64,000 bases of DNA, taken from the NCBI GenBank assembly GCA_020310875.1, contig CM035417.1, forward strand, positions 105,876,647 to 105,940,646, written 5' to 3'. A program made the translations under genes and the position numbers. How positions within the stretch are numbered: position 1 is the stretch's first letter; every line of letters starts with the position of its first letter. Under the pieces are notes generated by a model. It did not search any database. It was not told where the DNA came from and saw only the letters and a list, made by a program, of their open reading frames with translations. Below, piece by piece: positions 24,208 through 34,687 of the stretch. Source of the stretch: Ceratopteris richardii. Its lineage: Eukaryota; Streptophyta; Polypodiopsida; Polypodiales; Pteridaceae.

Positions 24208-27200
24208 ATGAACCTGAGATCTGGTAGACACTTAGGCAAGGATAAACAAAGCATTAGATCTTCTGAGGCTAGTGTCAACCATACATCCAAGTCTTGGACA
24301 CAACAACTAAGTGGTGATCTTTTACTAAGTTCAGACACAAGTGATTCAGAAATGTCTTTTAGCATGGGAAAACCTGCAGGTGGCTCAGGGACTGCCCATC
24401 TACAAACACCAGAAGGTCCCTATAAGACACAGTTGGAATATATTCAGACCAACCAATTAGGTGCTCGCATCTATGAGGATGGTCTGAGGCGATCAGTGGT
24501 CCAACTCAAAAATCCAAATCAATCCTTTGGACTTGAACACCCGGTGGTCAAGTTCGAAGAGGGTTCATACATTGATAAGGAAGGAACCATGTATGTGGTT
24601 ACCAACCAACCAGATAGGACCGATGAGTTTGGAAATATCATTCATGAGAATGAGATAGGAGACCTAGAACAAGGAAATATAGGACAAGGACCCCAGACTC
24701 CTAGAGGCAAGTCAGTTTTGACCCGAGTGATCACTCCAGACTGGATCCCTCAAGACAACAAAAGCATAGAACTATTTTTGAATAGAGAAACAGAGGAAGC
24801 CTTTTGGAGATTCAAGCCAGAACAACCTAGCCAATTGGGCATAGTCATCATCTACGAGTTCAAGGATCCAGAGATACCAGGCAAAGTTGTCTACCTGGAT
24901 AACACGTCAGAGAAAATTTTCTTGGTAACAGAACATGATAGACATGCATATACTTGGAAGAATGAATTGATTTTCCCTCCACCAAGATCCAATGTTTCCC
25001 ACGGCCTCCAAGGAGTAGGGTCATCCCAAGCTCAGGAAGCCCAGAGAGAAAGAACTAGAGAGAGACCGGAGGTAAGTTTTGCACACACAATGGGCAGGAA
25101 TAGGTCAGGATTTGAAAATGAAAGACCTGAAAGAGAGAGATATCAAGCACATAGGCAACAAAGAAATGAACATGAATTTCCATTGCCTAGAACCCGAGAG
25201 CACCCAAGAACCCTCAGACCCACTCAAGTGATCAAGGCAATGAAGAATTATTTTGAGAGGTCAGGAGATCCTTATGATCATGTGGCTGAGTTCAAACAAG
25301 TGTTAAGAGCTGAACAGGTTGAGGATTTGTTCACCCAGTACGAGGCATTTGGTCTGACTCTTAAGGGCACTGCCTTAGCTTGGTTTCAACCCTTGAGTAG
25401 TCGCAACTATCGCAATATAGGTCAACTGCTAGACGAATTCATTGTAGAATTTTCCAAGAGTGGTATCAGGCATAACACTTCATCTTTGATCCACAGCTTC
25501 AAGCAGACACCCCAAGAAACAGTGCGACTAGCAGGTAGAAGGTTTAGACAGTACCTAGAAAGATGCCCTGCTCCAGAGCTACCCACACCAGCCAAACAAG
25601 TGGCTTTGTTTTTAGATGGCTTACTGAGCACAAAGTTAAGATCCTATGTATACTTGAAAGAGCCTAGATCCATAGAAGAGTGCGTGCGGACATGCATTGA
25701 CATAGAAGATAACCTGGGTGAGGAATTAGGATTATCCAAAATCTATAAGGATTCAGATAGTTCTACTAGTCATGCTTCAAAAATCTCCACGGAAATAGAG
25801 GAGATAGCTGAGCAAGTTGCCAAGAAGCTGGGAGTCCAAAATAAACAAACACAGAGAGTCACTCTAGTGAATCGGTGTTATACTTGCGGAGGCGACCACA
25901 TGGCTAATGTATGCCCATTGCACAACCAGAACGTGAGAGAAAGGAATGCTCCATATTGCACTATTGAGAGAAAATATACGAACCACACGGCTCAAGATTG
26001 TCCCTACAATAGGTAGGCTGTTAGACAGAATTATCAGCAACCTTACCCACAAGGTAGGTATCAGAACCAATACCAACAGCCATATTATAGACCACAACAG
26101 CAATATCAAGCACCATATAGGCCACAACCTGTCTTGGGAAACCAACCACCAGCTCTTGCCAACGTGATTCCAGTCAAATATGCTGTGGGAGAGGAAAATC
26201 CAAATAGAGCATTGGTGCCACTAACCCCATTGATACCAGATAATGACTCTCATGCCCATAGTTCAGACTACTCCCATGAAGGTAGTCCACATGCTTATTA
26301 CACAGAGTCACCTGAACATAGTGAGATTTACTCGTATCAATATGAGGCACCACCTATGGAGCAAAATTGGGAGCCAGAATACTCCAATGTCATGTACACA
26401 AATCCTAACCCTAGGCCCCAGTTGAGACAAATGAGACCACAAGCCCCTAGAGGATCTTGTTTTAGATGTCAAGGTGATCATTTCATTCGTGACTGTCCCC
26501 ACCCACCATCTCCGAGTCAAGGACATGCTATCACAATACAAGCTTTTTGTCCTGATTGTGGCAAAGACCATCTCCCTAGAGATTGTCCAAGAAACCCCTC
26601 CAGTGCACCCAAGATTACTCCCATTAATGTGGTAGGCTTAGTGGCAGAATCAAGTGCCAGTAGCAGTAACGTGGCACCTGTACAGGCAGTTACTAGGGCA
26701 CAAGCATTAAAACAAGATAAACCAGCAGAACAATCGGGGTCGAGTGAATCAGGAGAGCCTAGTAAGAGGAAAACAAGAACATGGAAGGATACCAGAGAAA
26801 AGGCCAATCGTAAGTGGAATAAAAAGTTATCGGAACTAGAAGAAAGCTTGAAAGACGCAAAAACAAAAATAGAAGACATTGCATCTCATAACCCCTCGCA
26901 TGCCGAAACTCCATCCAGTCCACCTCATCCCACCCCACCACCCATTGTGAATAGACCACAACCAGGGTCTGTTCTTGCAGATCCAACCCCAGAAGGTTTG
27001 GACATGATGTTCAAGGCCTACCAGGCTCGACTTCAAGAAGGGCCTACAGCTGCAAACCTAGATAAGAGTTACCCTAGAGCAGATTTAGAGATTGAACGGA
27101 TGAAAATGTGCATGAAAATGGTAGAACAAGCTCAAGCCATACTTGAGACTAGTCAAAAGTTCAATCAGACAAACTCTATCAAATCAGATTTGCATTTCCA

Positions 27201-27585
27201 GGGCTTACTAGAAAGATTAGAGCAATTGGTAAACAAACCACAAGTTTCTTTACCTCCACAGGCTCAACCAGTTATTGAAAGAGGAAGCTCACCACCAATG
27301 GGAGCTTATGTTCCTAATTCCACGGATCCAGGAATACCTCCTTCAATTCAACAGTACTCTCAAGAATTCTTGCGGGAAATACAAGAAGAGAAATGGGCCA
27401 AGGAGAAGGGTAATTCCCCTCCTATTCCTGAGATTGATGATCTTCATGATCAATTTCCCCAAGACATCCCATCTATTTACGAAGATGAAGCAGAACAACA
27501 AGAAGACGAAAGGTTAGATTTTGAATCTAATACCTTAGAAGAACTGCCTCAATTTCCAGGCCCATGGGAATCTGAATCTCTCTAG
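24208..27585 (+). CDS. Gag polyprotein of the Tat/Athila-like element (one internal TAG)
   Basis: ATG at 24208 gives 602 residues to a TAG at 26014. The same frame stays open for another 522 codons to a TAG at 27583, so I read it as one gag of about 1125 codons. The N-terminal 250 residues are unrecognised (MNLRSGRHLG start). An Arg/Glu-rich stretch precedes a retrotransposon gag (capsid) domain at about residues 335-500 (MKNYFERSGDPYDHVAEF, TALAWFQPL, LIHSFKQTPQE). Zinc knuckles are CYTCGGDHMANVC (residue 557) and, after the TAG, CFRCQGDHFIRDC and CPDCGKDHLPRDC; each has C-X2-C-X3-H-X4-C spacing, one residue shorter than the standard knuckle. A Gln/Pro/Tyr-rich segment and a predicted coiled coil (KWNKKLSELEESLKDAKTK) follow. 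Virion core assembly and RNA binding are inferred from family. Confidence 0.88.
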
Positions 27586-30500
27586 ATTAGAGCTCCCACA
27601 ATACTAGTAAGAAATGAAGACTCAGTGGTTCCAAGGAACACGGATGTCATGAAGAACACTAAGGTTCAGTGTCATCTCACTGTAGAAGAGCTGCTCAAAG
27701 CAAAACCTGAGCTCTGGAATCATGTGAAGGATCAGGTTCCAGAACTTGATTCCAACATGCCAAAAGCAGGCTCCAAGCAAAGGGTACCAGAGATACCTCT
27801 AGACAAAATAGGGGACATGTGTGAGGGTGAAGAAGGTAATACTTATCTTCCCATCACCTACCAAGGTTACACAACCAAAGCAATCATAGATTCAGGTGCT
27901 GGTGTTGCTATTGCGACCACCTCCTTGTGGAAGCAATGGGGCAAGCCCACATTAAGACCAACTAGAATGAAGCTTCAAATGGCTGATGGTCATTTTGAAA
28001 GACCTCTAGGATTGCTAGAAGGGACCACTCTAACCACTTGTGGTGTAGAGTTTGAGCACACATTTGCTATATGTGACTTTGAGAAAAATAATGTCTTTGA
28101 GATGATCCTAGGAAGACCCTTCCTACGACAATTGCAAATAGTACAGGATTGGGGAACTAACTCCTTGTACTTACAGCACTTAGGGGTCACCACTAAGGTC
28201 AATTTGAAGGATTACACCTTCAGAGATGTACCACCCCTACAGTGGAATTCTATCCACAAAGCGAAAGAAGATTCCATCTCTGTGCATTCTGAAAGTTCAC
28301 CTGATCCATCATGGCTGCATGAAGATACTCATTTGTGGATGTGCAAGGTCGCAAAGGAAGAGGAAAAACGTTTAAAGGCAAGAGAAGAAGGAACTTCGCT
28401 AGGAGATAGACCAGTTAGGGACCCAGCCTACACACCGATGATCTTTCCAGATGAGGAGTTTGAGCCTCATGGCTGGCCAGAAATCTTAGCCACCATGGAC
28501 ATTGCTGTCAATGAGGAACAGTGGACACCTCATTGTGATGAGGAGGGTTATGATATCTCAGTGTTCATGTGTCAACCCTTGCTAGAAGAATGTGACCCTA
28601 GTGATGTCATAGAAGAAGAAGAGAATGACGATGATCTGGAGTCTATTGTGATGGATAGTTGCTTTAACTCGGAGCAGCACTATCTAGAAGATATAGGAGT
28701 GTTTACCCAGAAAGAAGAAGAACCTCTCACAAGTATTAAAACAGTAAACTCAAAGGATGGAAGTGAGAGTAGTCAAAAGAAAAAGAAAAGAAAAGCAGTG
28801 AAACAAGAAGAGGAGGAATCATTGTTTGAAGTACCAGAAAACTTCAAGAAATATGAAGTTGACGACCGCAAAATTTTGGTACGAATGCCTAAGAGAGAGG
28901 CCATCATAGGAGAATCATATGATAATAAAGAAAAGACCAAGAAGATTGTAGTGACCATTGAAGAGAACGAAGAGAGATGCACATATATAGGAGATGACCT
29001 AAGTGCAAGAGAAGAAATGGAGCTCATAGCTCTATTAAGGGAATATAGGGATGTGTTTGCATGGCACTATAGAGACTTGAAAGGGGTAGATCCAAGAATT
29101 TGCTCTCATACTATCCCCATGACTGCTGATGCTAAGCCCACCAAACAGAAGCCCTACACATATAATGATACCTATGCAGCAAAAATAAAAGAAGAAATTG
29201 ATAGGTTGATTGAAGCCGGATTCATCTATGAGATTGAGCATACCGAATGGGTGTCCCCCATTGTTGTGGTACCCAAGAAGAACGGGAAGTTGCGAGTGTG
29301 TATTAACCTTAAAAAAGTTAATGCCGCTACGATTAGAGATAGTTATCCACTTCCAATCACAGAACACCTTTTGAAGCGTGTTGCAGGCAAGGAAGTTTAT
29401 AGCTTCCTTGATGGATTTTCAGGTTACAATCAAGTAGCCATTGCCCCAGAAGATCAACACAAAACAGCTTTTGCTACAGAGTGGGGAATCTTTGCATTTC
29501 GTGTGATGCCATTTGGGCTCACCAATGCACCTGCAACATTCCAAAGGCTCATGTGTCATGTCTTCAAAGAGTTCTTGCGAAAGAGCTTAGAAGTGTATGT
29601 GGATGATTTATGTGCTCATTCCCAAGAAAGAAGGGTTCACATCCTTGAGCTCAGACAAATCTTCAACAAGTGTAGAGAATATCGAGTGTGTCTAAACCCA
29701 GAAAAGTGTGTGTTTATGGTGCGTCAAGGTAAAATCTTAGGGCATATTGTTTCTAAGAATGGAATCTCAACAGATGAAGATAAGGTACGAGCCATAGCGG
29801 AACTACCAAGGCCAAGGAATGTTAAAGAGGTACAAGCCTTTATGGGCCATTGTGGATATTACCGTAGGTTTATCCACATGTACGCGATCATAGCTAGACC
29901 CCTTTATGCCTTGTTGTCTAATTTTGAGTGGAACGACGAATGCGAGAATTCTTTCAATGAACTGAAGAAACGTTTGTGCACAACACCAATATTGACCACT
30001 CCTGATTGGAATAAGCCATTCCATGTCCATGTGGATGCATCCAATCATGCCATAGGATGTGTGCTAGCACAACCCACAGGTGAAGGGAATTTAGATTTGC
30101 CCATAGCATATGCTAGTAGACAACTAAACCCAGCCGAAAGAAATTATACCACAACCGAGCGAGAAGGGTTAGGCATGGTATATGCTGTAAAGAAGTTTAG
30201 ACACTATTTATTGGCCAACAAGTTCAAGTTTTTCACTGATCATCAAGCTTTGTTATATTTGGTCAATAAACCTTGCAATACTGGACGCTTAGTAAGATGG
30301 TTCCTCTTACTAATGGAGTATGACTTTGAAGTTGTTGTCAGGAAAGGTAGAACCCACCTTCGGGCAGATCACCTTTCTCGCATTACTTCAGGAGAGTCAC
30401 CACAAGGAGTGTCTGATGAACTACCTGATGCTTATCTGTTCAATTTGGAAGTTGTTCCTAAATGGGCAAATAAGTTGGTACCAGTCCTAACCTTCGGCCC

Positions 30501-32289
30501 TGCAAATAAGAATGTGAAAACATCACAAGAAGAAATTGTAAAATCACAAAAATATCACATATTGGCAGGAAGCATGTACAAACAAGATACTGAGGGTGTA
30601 TTAGCTTGTTGTGTCGAGGATGATGAACATAGTAGTTGGTTGCAGCAAGCTCATGAGGGATTGCTAGGAAATCACTATTCTAAACAACGAACATTGCAGA
30701 ATTTGAAACGTTTAGGAGTGTATTGGCCTAGCATGGACAAAGAAATACATGAGTGGATCAAGAATTGTCCAATGTGCAGAGAGAGACCACCAGTGGAGCA
30801 TGCGACCCTTTATCAAGTATCATTAATTCCAGATTGGTGTGCTCCATTGGTAGAGTTTATGAGATCGGGAAGATTACCCAAAGAGGCCAGTCTAGCAAGA
30901 AGACGAAATATGGAGCAAGAGGCTCAAGGCTATGCCTTAGTAGGAGAGAACCTATACCGAAGAGGTAAAGATGGTTACTTAAGACTCTGCGTTCATGAAT
31001 CAGACTATTTAAGGGTCTTAGAGACTGCACACAGTGGTGTTGCAGGTGGACATTTTGGTCCTGACCGAGTGATTAAGACCATTCTATTCTCAGGACTTTG
31101 GTGGCCCACTCTTCATATGGATGCACATACCTATGTGAAGAAATGTGACACATGCCAACGTGCACAATATCCAGTTAGAAAAGACGAGATGCCTTTGAGG
31201 CCAATGATGGGAGGGCGTGCATTTTCCAAGTGGGGCATAGACTTCATAGGTCCTATTAATCCCCCTGCTAGAAACTCCCATGCAGAGTATATTATTGTAG
31301 CCACAGATTACCTTACCAAGTGGGTAGAAGTGAAAGCCACAACAAAGAATGATGCTCAGATGACGGCTAAGTTCTTATTCGAGAATGTGTTCACGAGATA
31401 TGGGCTACCAATAGAGTTAGTGAGCGATAGAGGCACACACTTCTTGAATGAAGTCATTGAAAATCTTCTCCAAGAATTCTTGGTGATACATAAGAAATCT
31501 GCCCCCTATCACCCACAAGCTAACGGACAAGCCGAGAGTACCAATAAGATCCTCTGTAACGTATTGACAAAATTGGTAAATAATAAACGCTCTGATTGGG
31601 ACAAACAACTTCATCATGCTGTTTGGGCTTATCGAGTTGCCTACAAAACGGTACTCAACACCACCCCATTTCAGATGGTCTTCGGACAGAACGCTGTGCT
31701 ACCATTAGATTTCTTAATCCCTGCCTTAAAAGTAGCACAAGAGTATGAGTGGAATGGGCATGAATTGTCCTCTAGGATCTTTGATCTCGAACGCTTGGGT
31801 GAAACGAGGCTACGAGCGGCAGCAGGCATCTACGCTGCAAAGAAGAGGCAAAAGGCATACTTTGATGCACACATCAAGGATAAGGGATTGAAAGAGGGAG
31901 ATCTAGTGTTGGTATACACACTAAAACAACAGGCCCGTAAGTTGGAAAAAAGAGGATATGGACCCATGATCATTAATAGAATTTCCACTAGTGGTGCAGT
32001 TCAGTTGGCCACTCTAGAAGGAGATATCTTGCCAAACTATATTAGTGGCTGTAGAGTCAAGCTATATCAAGAACCTCTTACTGAGGATATGCTAATGAGA
32101 CTCAACACTGCGAAGAAGCGAAAAGAAGAAGAGTTAAGAGTGAAAGAAGAAGCACAGGTAGAGGCCAGAGAGCGTATTAGGCGAAATAAGTTAAGGCGAT
32201 TAGGCCTAGAAGTCAACTCAAAAGCCCCAAAATATCACATGGATATGTGTCAAAAGTCAGACATAGCGACTTCTCAGGTCATTGACTGA
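27586..32289 (+). CDS. Pol: protease, RT, RNase H, double H2C2, integrase
   Basis: Same frame as gag; it has no ATG at its start, so it needs readthrough or is a continuation of gag. Counting residue 1 at 27625: protease AIIDSGAGVAIA (DSG at 89) and ILGRPFLRQ (about 163); an acidic linker; RT with CINLKKVNAATIRDSYPLP, FLDGFSGYNQV, MPFGLTNAPATFQ and YVDD at 658; RNase H with HVDASNHAIG, EREGLGMVYAVKKFRHYL and DHQALLYL. A first zinc module follows (His 1010, CPMC 1048-1051), then a second (His 1136, CDTC 1174-1177). The integrase core has Asp 1206, Asp 1268 and Glu 1304, that is D-X61-D-X35-E. A GYGPMIINRI block resembles GPF/Y, and the tail is Lys/Glu/Arg-rich. All catalytic residues are present. 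The final stop is TGA at 32287. No second, archaeal-type RNase H and no chromodomain seen. Confidence 0.93.
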   Translation: MRAPTILVRNEDSVVPRNTDVMKNTKVQCHLTVEELLKAKPELWNHVKDQVPELDSNMPKAGSKQRVPEIPLDKIGDMCEGEEGNTYLPITYQGYTTKAIIDSGAGVAIATTSLWKQWGKPTLRPTRMKLQMADGHFERPLGLLEGTTLTTCGVEFEHTFAICDFEKNNVFEMILGRPFLRQLQIVQDWGTNSLYLQHLGVTTKVNLKDYTFRDVPPLQWNSIHKAKEDSISVHSESSPDPSWLHEDTHLWMCKVAKEEEKRLKAREEGTSLGDRPVRDPAYTPMIFPDEEFEPHGWPEILATMDIAVNEEQWTPHCDEEGYDISVFMCQPLLEECDPSDVIEEEENDDDLESIVMDSCFNSEQHYLEDIGVFTQKEEEPLTSIKTVNSKDGSESSQKKKKRKAVKQEEEESLFEVPENFKKYEVDDRKILVRMPKREAIIGESYDNKEKTKKIVVTIEENEERCTYIGDDLSAREEMELIALLREYRDVFAWHYRDLKGVDPRICSHTIPMTADAKPTKQKPYTYNDTYAAKIKEEIDRLIEAGFIYEIEHTEWVSPIVVVPKKNGKLRVCINLKKVNAATIRDSYPLPITEHLLKRVAGKEVYSFLDGFSGYNQVAIAPEDQHKTAFATEWGIFAFRVMPFGLTNAPATFQRLMCHVFKEFLRKSLEVYVDDLCAHSQERRVHILELRQIFNKCREYRVCLNPEKCVFMVRQGKILGHIVSKNGISTDEDKVRAIAELPRPRNVKEVQAFMGHCGYYRRFIHMYAIIARPLYALLSNFEWNDECENSFNELKKRLCTTPILTTPDWNKPFHVHVDASNHAIGCVLAQPTGEGNLDLPIAYASRQLNPAERNYTTTEREGLGMVYAVKKFRHYLLANKFKFFTDHQALLYLVNKPCNTGRLVRWFLLLMEYDFEVVVRKGRTHLRADHLSRITSGESPQGVSDELPDAYLFNLEVVPKWANKLVPVLTFGPANKNVKTSQEEIVKSQKYHILAGSMYKQDTEGVLACCVEDDEHSSWLQQAHEGLLGNHYSKQRTLQNLKRLGVYWPSMDKEIHEWIKNCPMCRERPPVEHATLYQVSLIPDWCAPLVEFMRSGRLPKEASLARRRNMEQEAQGYALVGENLYRRGKDGYLRLCVHESDYLRVLETAHSGVAGGHFGPDRVIKTILFSGLWWPTLHMDAHTYVKKCDTCQRAQYPVRKDEMPLRPMMGGRAFSKWGIDFIGPINPPARNSHAEYIIVATDYLTKWVEVKATTKNDAQMTAKFLFENVFTRYGLPIELVSDRGTHFLNEVIENLLQEFLVIHKKSAPYHPQANGQAESTNKILCNVLTKLVNNKRSDWDKQLHHAVWAYRVAYKTVLNTTPFQMVFGQNAVLPLDFLIPALKVAQEYEWNGHELSSRIFDLERLGETRLRAAAGIYAAKKRQKAYFDAHIKDKGLKEGDLVLVYTLKQQARKLEKRGYGPMIINRISTSGAVQLATLEGDILPNYISGCRVKLYQEPLTEDMLMRLNTAKKRKEEELRVKEEAQVEARERIRRNKLRRLGLEVNSKAPKYHMDMCQKSDIATSQVID

Positions 32290-33597
32290 AGACCCTTTGT
32301 GACCATAGAGATAGGACAAGGGAAGGGTGCAAGGACGGTGAAAGCATTGATTGACTCAGGTGCAGCAAGTAGTGCAGTTAGACTTTCCTACTGCCAAGAC
32401 TTGGGGTTGAACATCAATCCCATAGAAGCTTATCTCATAGGATTGGGAGGTGTGGAAACCCCTTGTTTGGGCGAGGTGGAACTTCCCATCTACCTTCAAG
32501 ATGTTCCAATGAAAGTCAAAGCGCTAGTATGTCAAGATGAGAACCTTACAGAACCACTTGTCTTGGGTCAAGATTGGATCTATGACCATGCAGTTAACTT
32601 AAACCTAAGAAGTCAAATTCTTCAAGTTTGGGTACATGAACAATGCATTACATTAGAATTAGAGAACTGCATGCTCCTAGATCATGGCACCACACACTCT
32701 CTTAGTTCTTCCAAGACTAATCATATGAAAGAAGATGTTGTATGTGTCAAAAGCTCTATGATGCAGAAGGAGTCAATCGTGGAAGACCAGGTTCGAAGGC
32801 GGGTGGATCTTTCTTCTTCTCCAAAGAATCAAGTAGCCACAATAGTGAGTCCACCACACAAGCAAACACAACCGTTTACGACAACTGCTACATCAAATAG
32901 AAAGACACCATTCGATAAAAAAGCAGTTCCGAGCATGAAGCAGATATGGGTACGCAAAGGAGAGCAACCACCAGCCTTGCCCCCACAAATCCCATCCATG
33001 CACACCAACAAAGCCAGAAGACGAAGGAAGCAGCTCAGACAAGCTCAATCACAAGGTATCCAACAAGTTTGGGTGCCTAAGAAGTTAGCTGCAGCTCAAC
33101 AAGGGCAATTACAGATGTGGGTACCTAAGAAGCTCTTACATCCACAACAACCTATGTTCTCCCACATGCGAAAGGTCTCACCCAAGAAGCCAAAAAGAGA
33201 AGAGGGTAAGAACCACGTACAGAGACCGAAAGAAGATCAAATCAGCTCTTCAAGAAAAGTAGGAAGACGTGCAAAAAGGATATGGGTTTGGAAGCCAAAA
33301 GTACAAGTAGCCTACACCGAACCAAAGGGCCAATCACATTGGATACCACAGTTCAGAAAGCATCCAAAGATGAAGTCGCCTGAAGTGATCTCTACTGTGC
33401 CAAATGCTGTTCTCAAATGGATTCCAATAAGAAGGAATACATCATCTCGCGATCCCATGGAGACATCCAAGAAAGATGGCGTCCACATCTGCAAGTATCA
33501 TCAAGCCTCGACAAGCAACAACCATGTGCTCCTTGCACAACCCTGTCTTTTGCACCATTCAGGTCATGCATTTCCAAAGTATGCATTAATATAGGAC
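32290..33597 (+). CDS. Third frame segment: second aspartic protease-like domain plus Trp-motif basic tail
   Basis: Continues in the gag-pol frame after the TGA; it has no ATG at the start. Residues from about 32290 read FVTIEIGQGKGARTVKALID, with ALIDSGAASSAVR (Asp codon at 32353) as a protease active site, then LVLGQDWIYDHAVNLNLRSQ in the place of the second conserved protease motif. Length (about 110 residues) and spacing fit a retropepsin-like fold. From about 32700 the sequence is low complexity, basic and Pro/Gln/Ser-rich, with a recurring Trp motif: IWVRKG, VWVPKK, MWVPKK, IWVWKP, HWIPQF, KWIPIR. No known domain recognised there. A protease after integrase is not the normal Ty3/gypsy order, so its function is unknown; a host-derived or duplicated retropepsin are both possible. 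Confidence 0.75.
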
Positions 33598-34671
33598 CAC
33601 ATTACACGGCCGTGCATAGACACACTTGAGAATCCCAGGCACAAGAGCACATTGACATATGTCAAAGATTTTTATTGATTGATACTAAAATCTGTCTTCT
33701 TGTTTTGTGATATTGCTACAAAAAAAAAAAAAAAAAAAAAACGAGGAAGAACTTGCTCCCAGGTTTCGCTCATGGAACATGAATGAGTCATGCTTAGTTG
33801 AAGATTGAACCATCGATTACTGGGCATTTATCAGTTTGGATAGAAGTGTGTCTTGGCTAGCAGATGATTTAATTGCTGCCTTATCTCATAGATGTCAAGA
33901 ACTTAGCATGAGCAGGGCATCCACAACTATGGTTTCCTCTTACTATGGTAGGAGTGAAGAGCTTGAAGGTCCACAACTTGAGTGATGCTTAACTACTGTA
34001 TGTACAAGAGCATCCAAGGAGATATCTGCAAGGGATAGTTCTGGAGGAGAGGGGATCTGCCATTCAAAAGATCTCATCAGTGGACCATCAACACGGACAT
34101 CCATCAACAATGGTCCATCCCAAACGCCAAGTGTACAACATGAAGAGATGAACATCCATCGACCTTCTCCATGGTAAGCATCTTTACTTTGGAAACATCA
34201 TAGCCATAATAGCGTAGGAAACCTCTTCGTCGGCATACCCTTGAGCACTTAGCTCAAGACCCACAATTTTTGCACCATACTTCTTCCAATGCATTTTCCA
34301 AGTAAGCATGCGTAGGGCTACATTACAAGGCCGTGCACAAGGCACATACTTTTTTCAACCCAGGCACGAACACACTTACCCATCATTCATTATGGGTTAT
34401 GAGTAGTTGGCATGAATGCTCTCAACATCATCTTTAAAAGAGCTAGCAGACATCATGGGAACAACATCCATATCTCGGAAGCAAATTGAAGCCAGTAGTT
34501 GCTCCAAATCACTCTTGACAACCTCTTCTGAGCAACTTGCAGTTTTGAAAGCTCACAACGACACATTCTTGCTGGAATCCAAGGAACCAGCTCATACAAC
34601 GGATGGACACCACCTCTCAAAGCACTACACAGAACAGCCCTTCCAACAAGGGTCTGTCAGGGACGACAGAC
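33598..34671 (+). other. 3' untranslated region of the Tat/Athila-like element
   Basis: About 1.1 kb with no convincing ORF. Contains an A22 tract at 33720-33741 and the second half of a diverged direct repeat of about 110 bp (33547-33655 and 34268-34380), both copies containing TTTGCACCAT, an AC-TTACA-GGCCGTGCA block and CCAGGCAC. The first copy overlaps the end of the third ORF. Confidence 0.7.
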
Positions 34672-34687
34672 TCGAGAGGGGGGGGAG
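34672..34687 (+). other. Polypurine tract of the Tat/Athila-like element
   Basis: CGAGAGG followed by a run of G and AG lies directly upstream of the TGTTGAAG start of the 3' LTR. Confidence 0.85.

Noticed and set aside
29035..29367. Antisense ORFs within pol of the Tat/Athila-like element
   Set aside because: Shadows of the strongly supported pol frame.
30440..30640. A second, archaeal-type RNase H between RNase H and integrase, as in some Tat elements
   Set aside because: The segment shows an H2C2 zinc module instead, with no RNase H catalytic acidic pattern.
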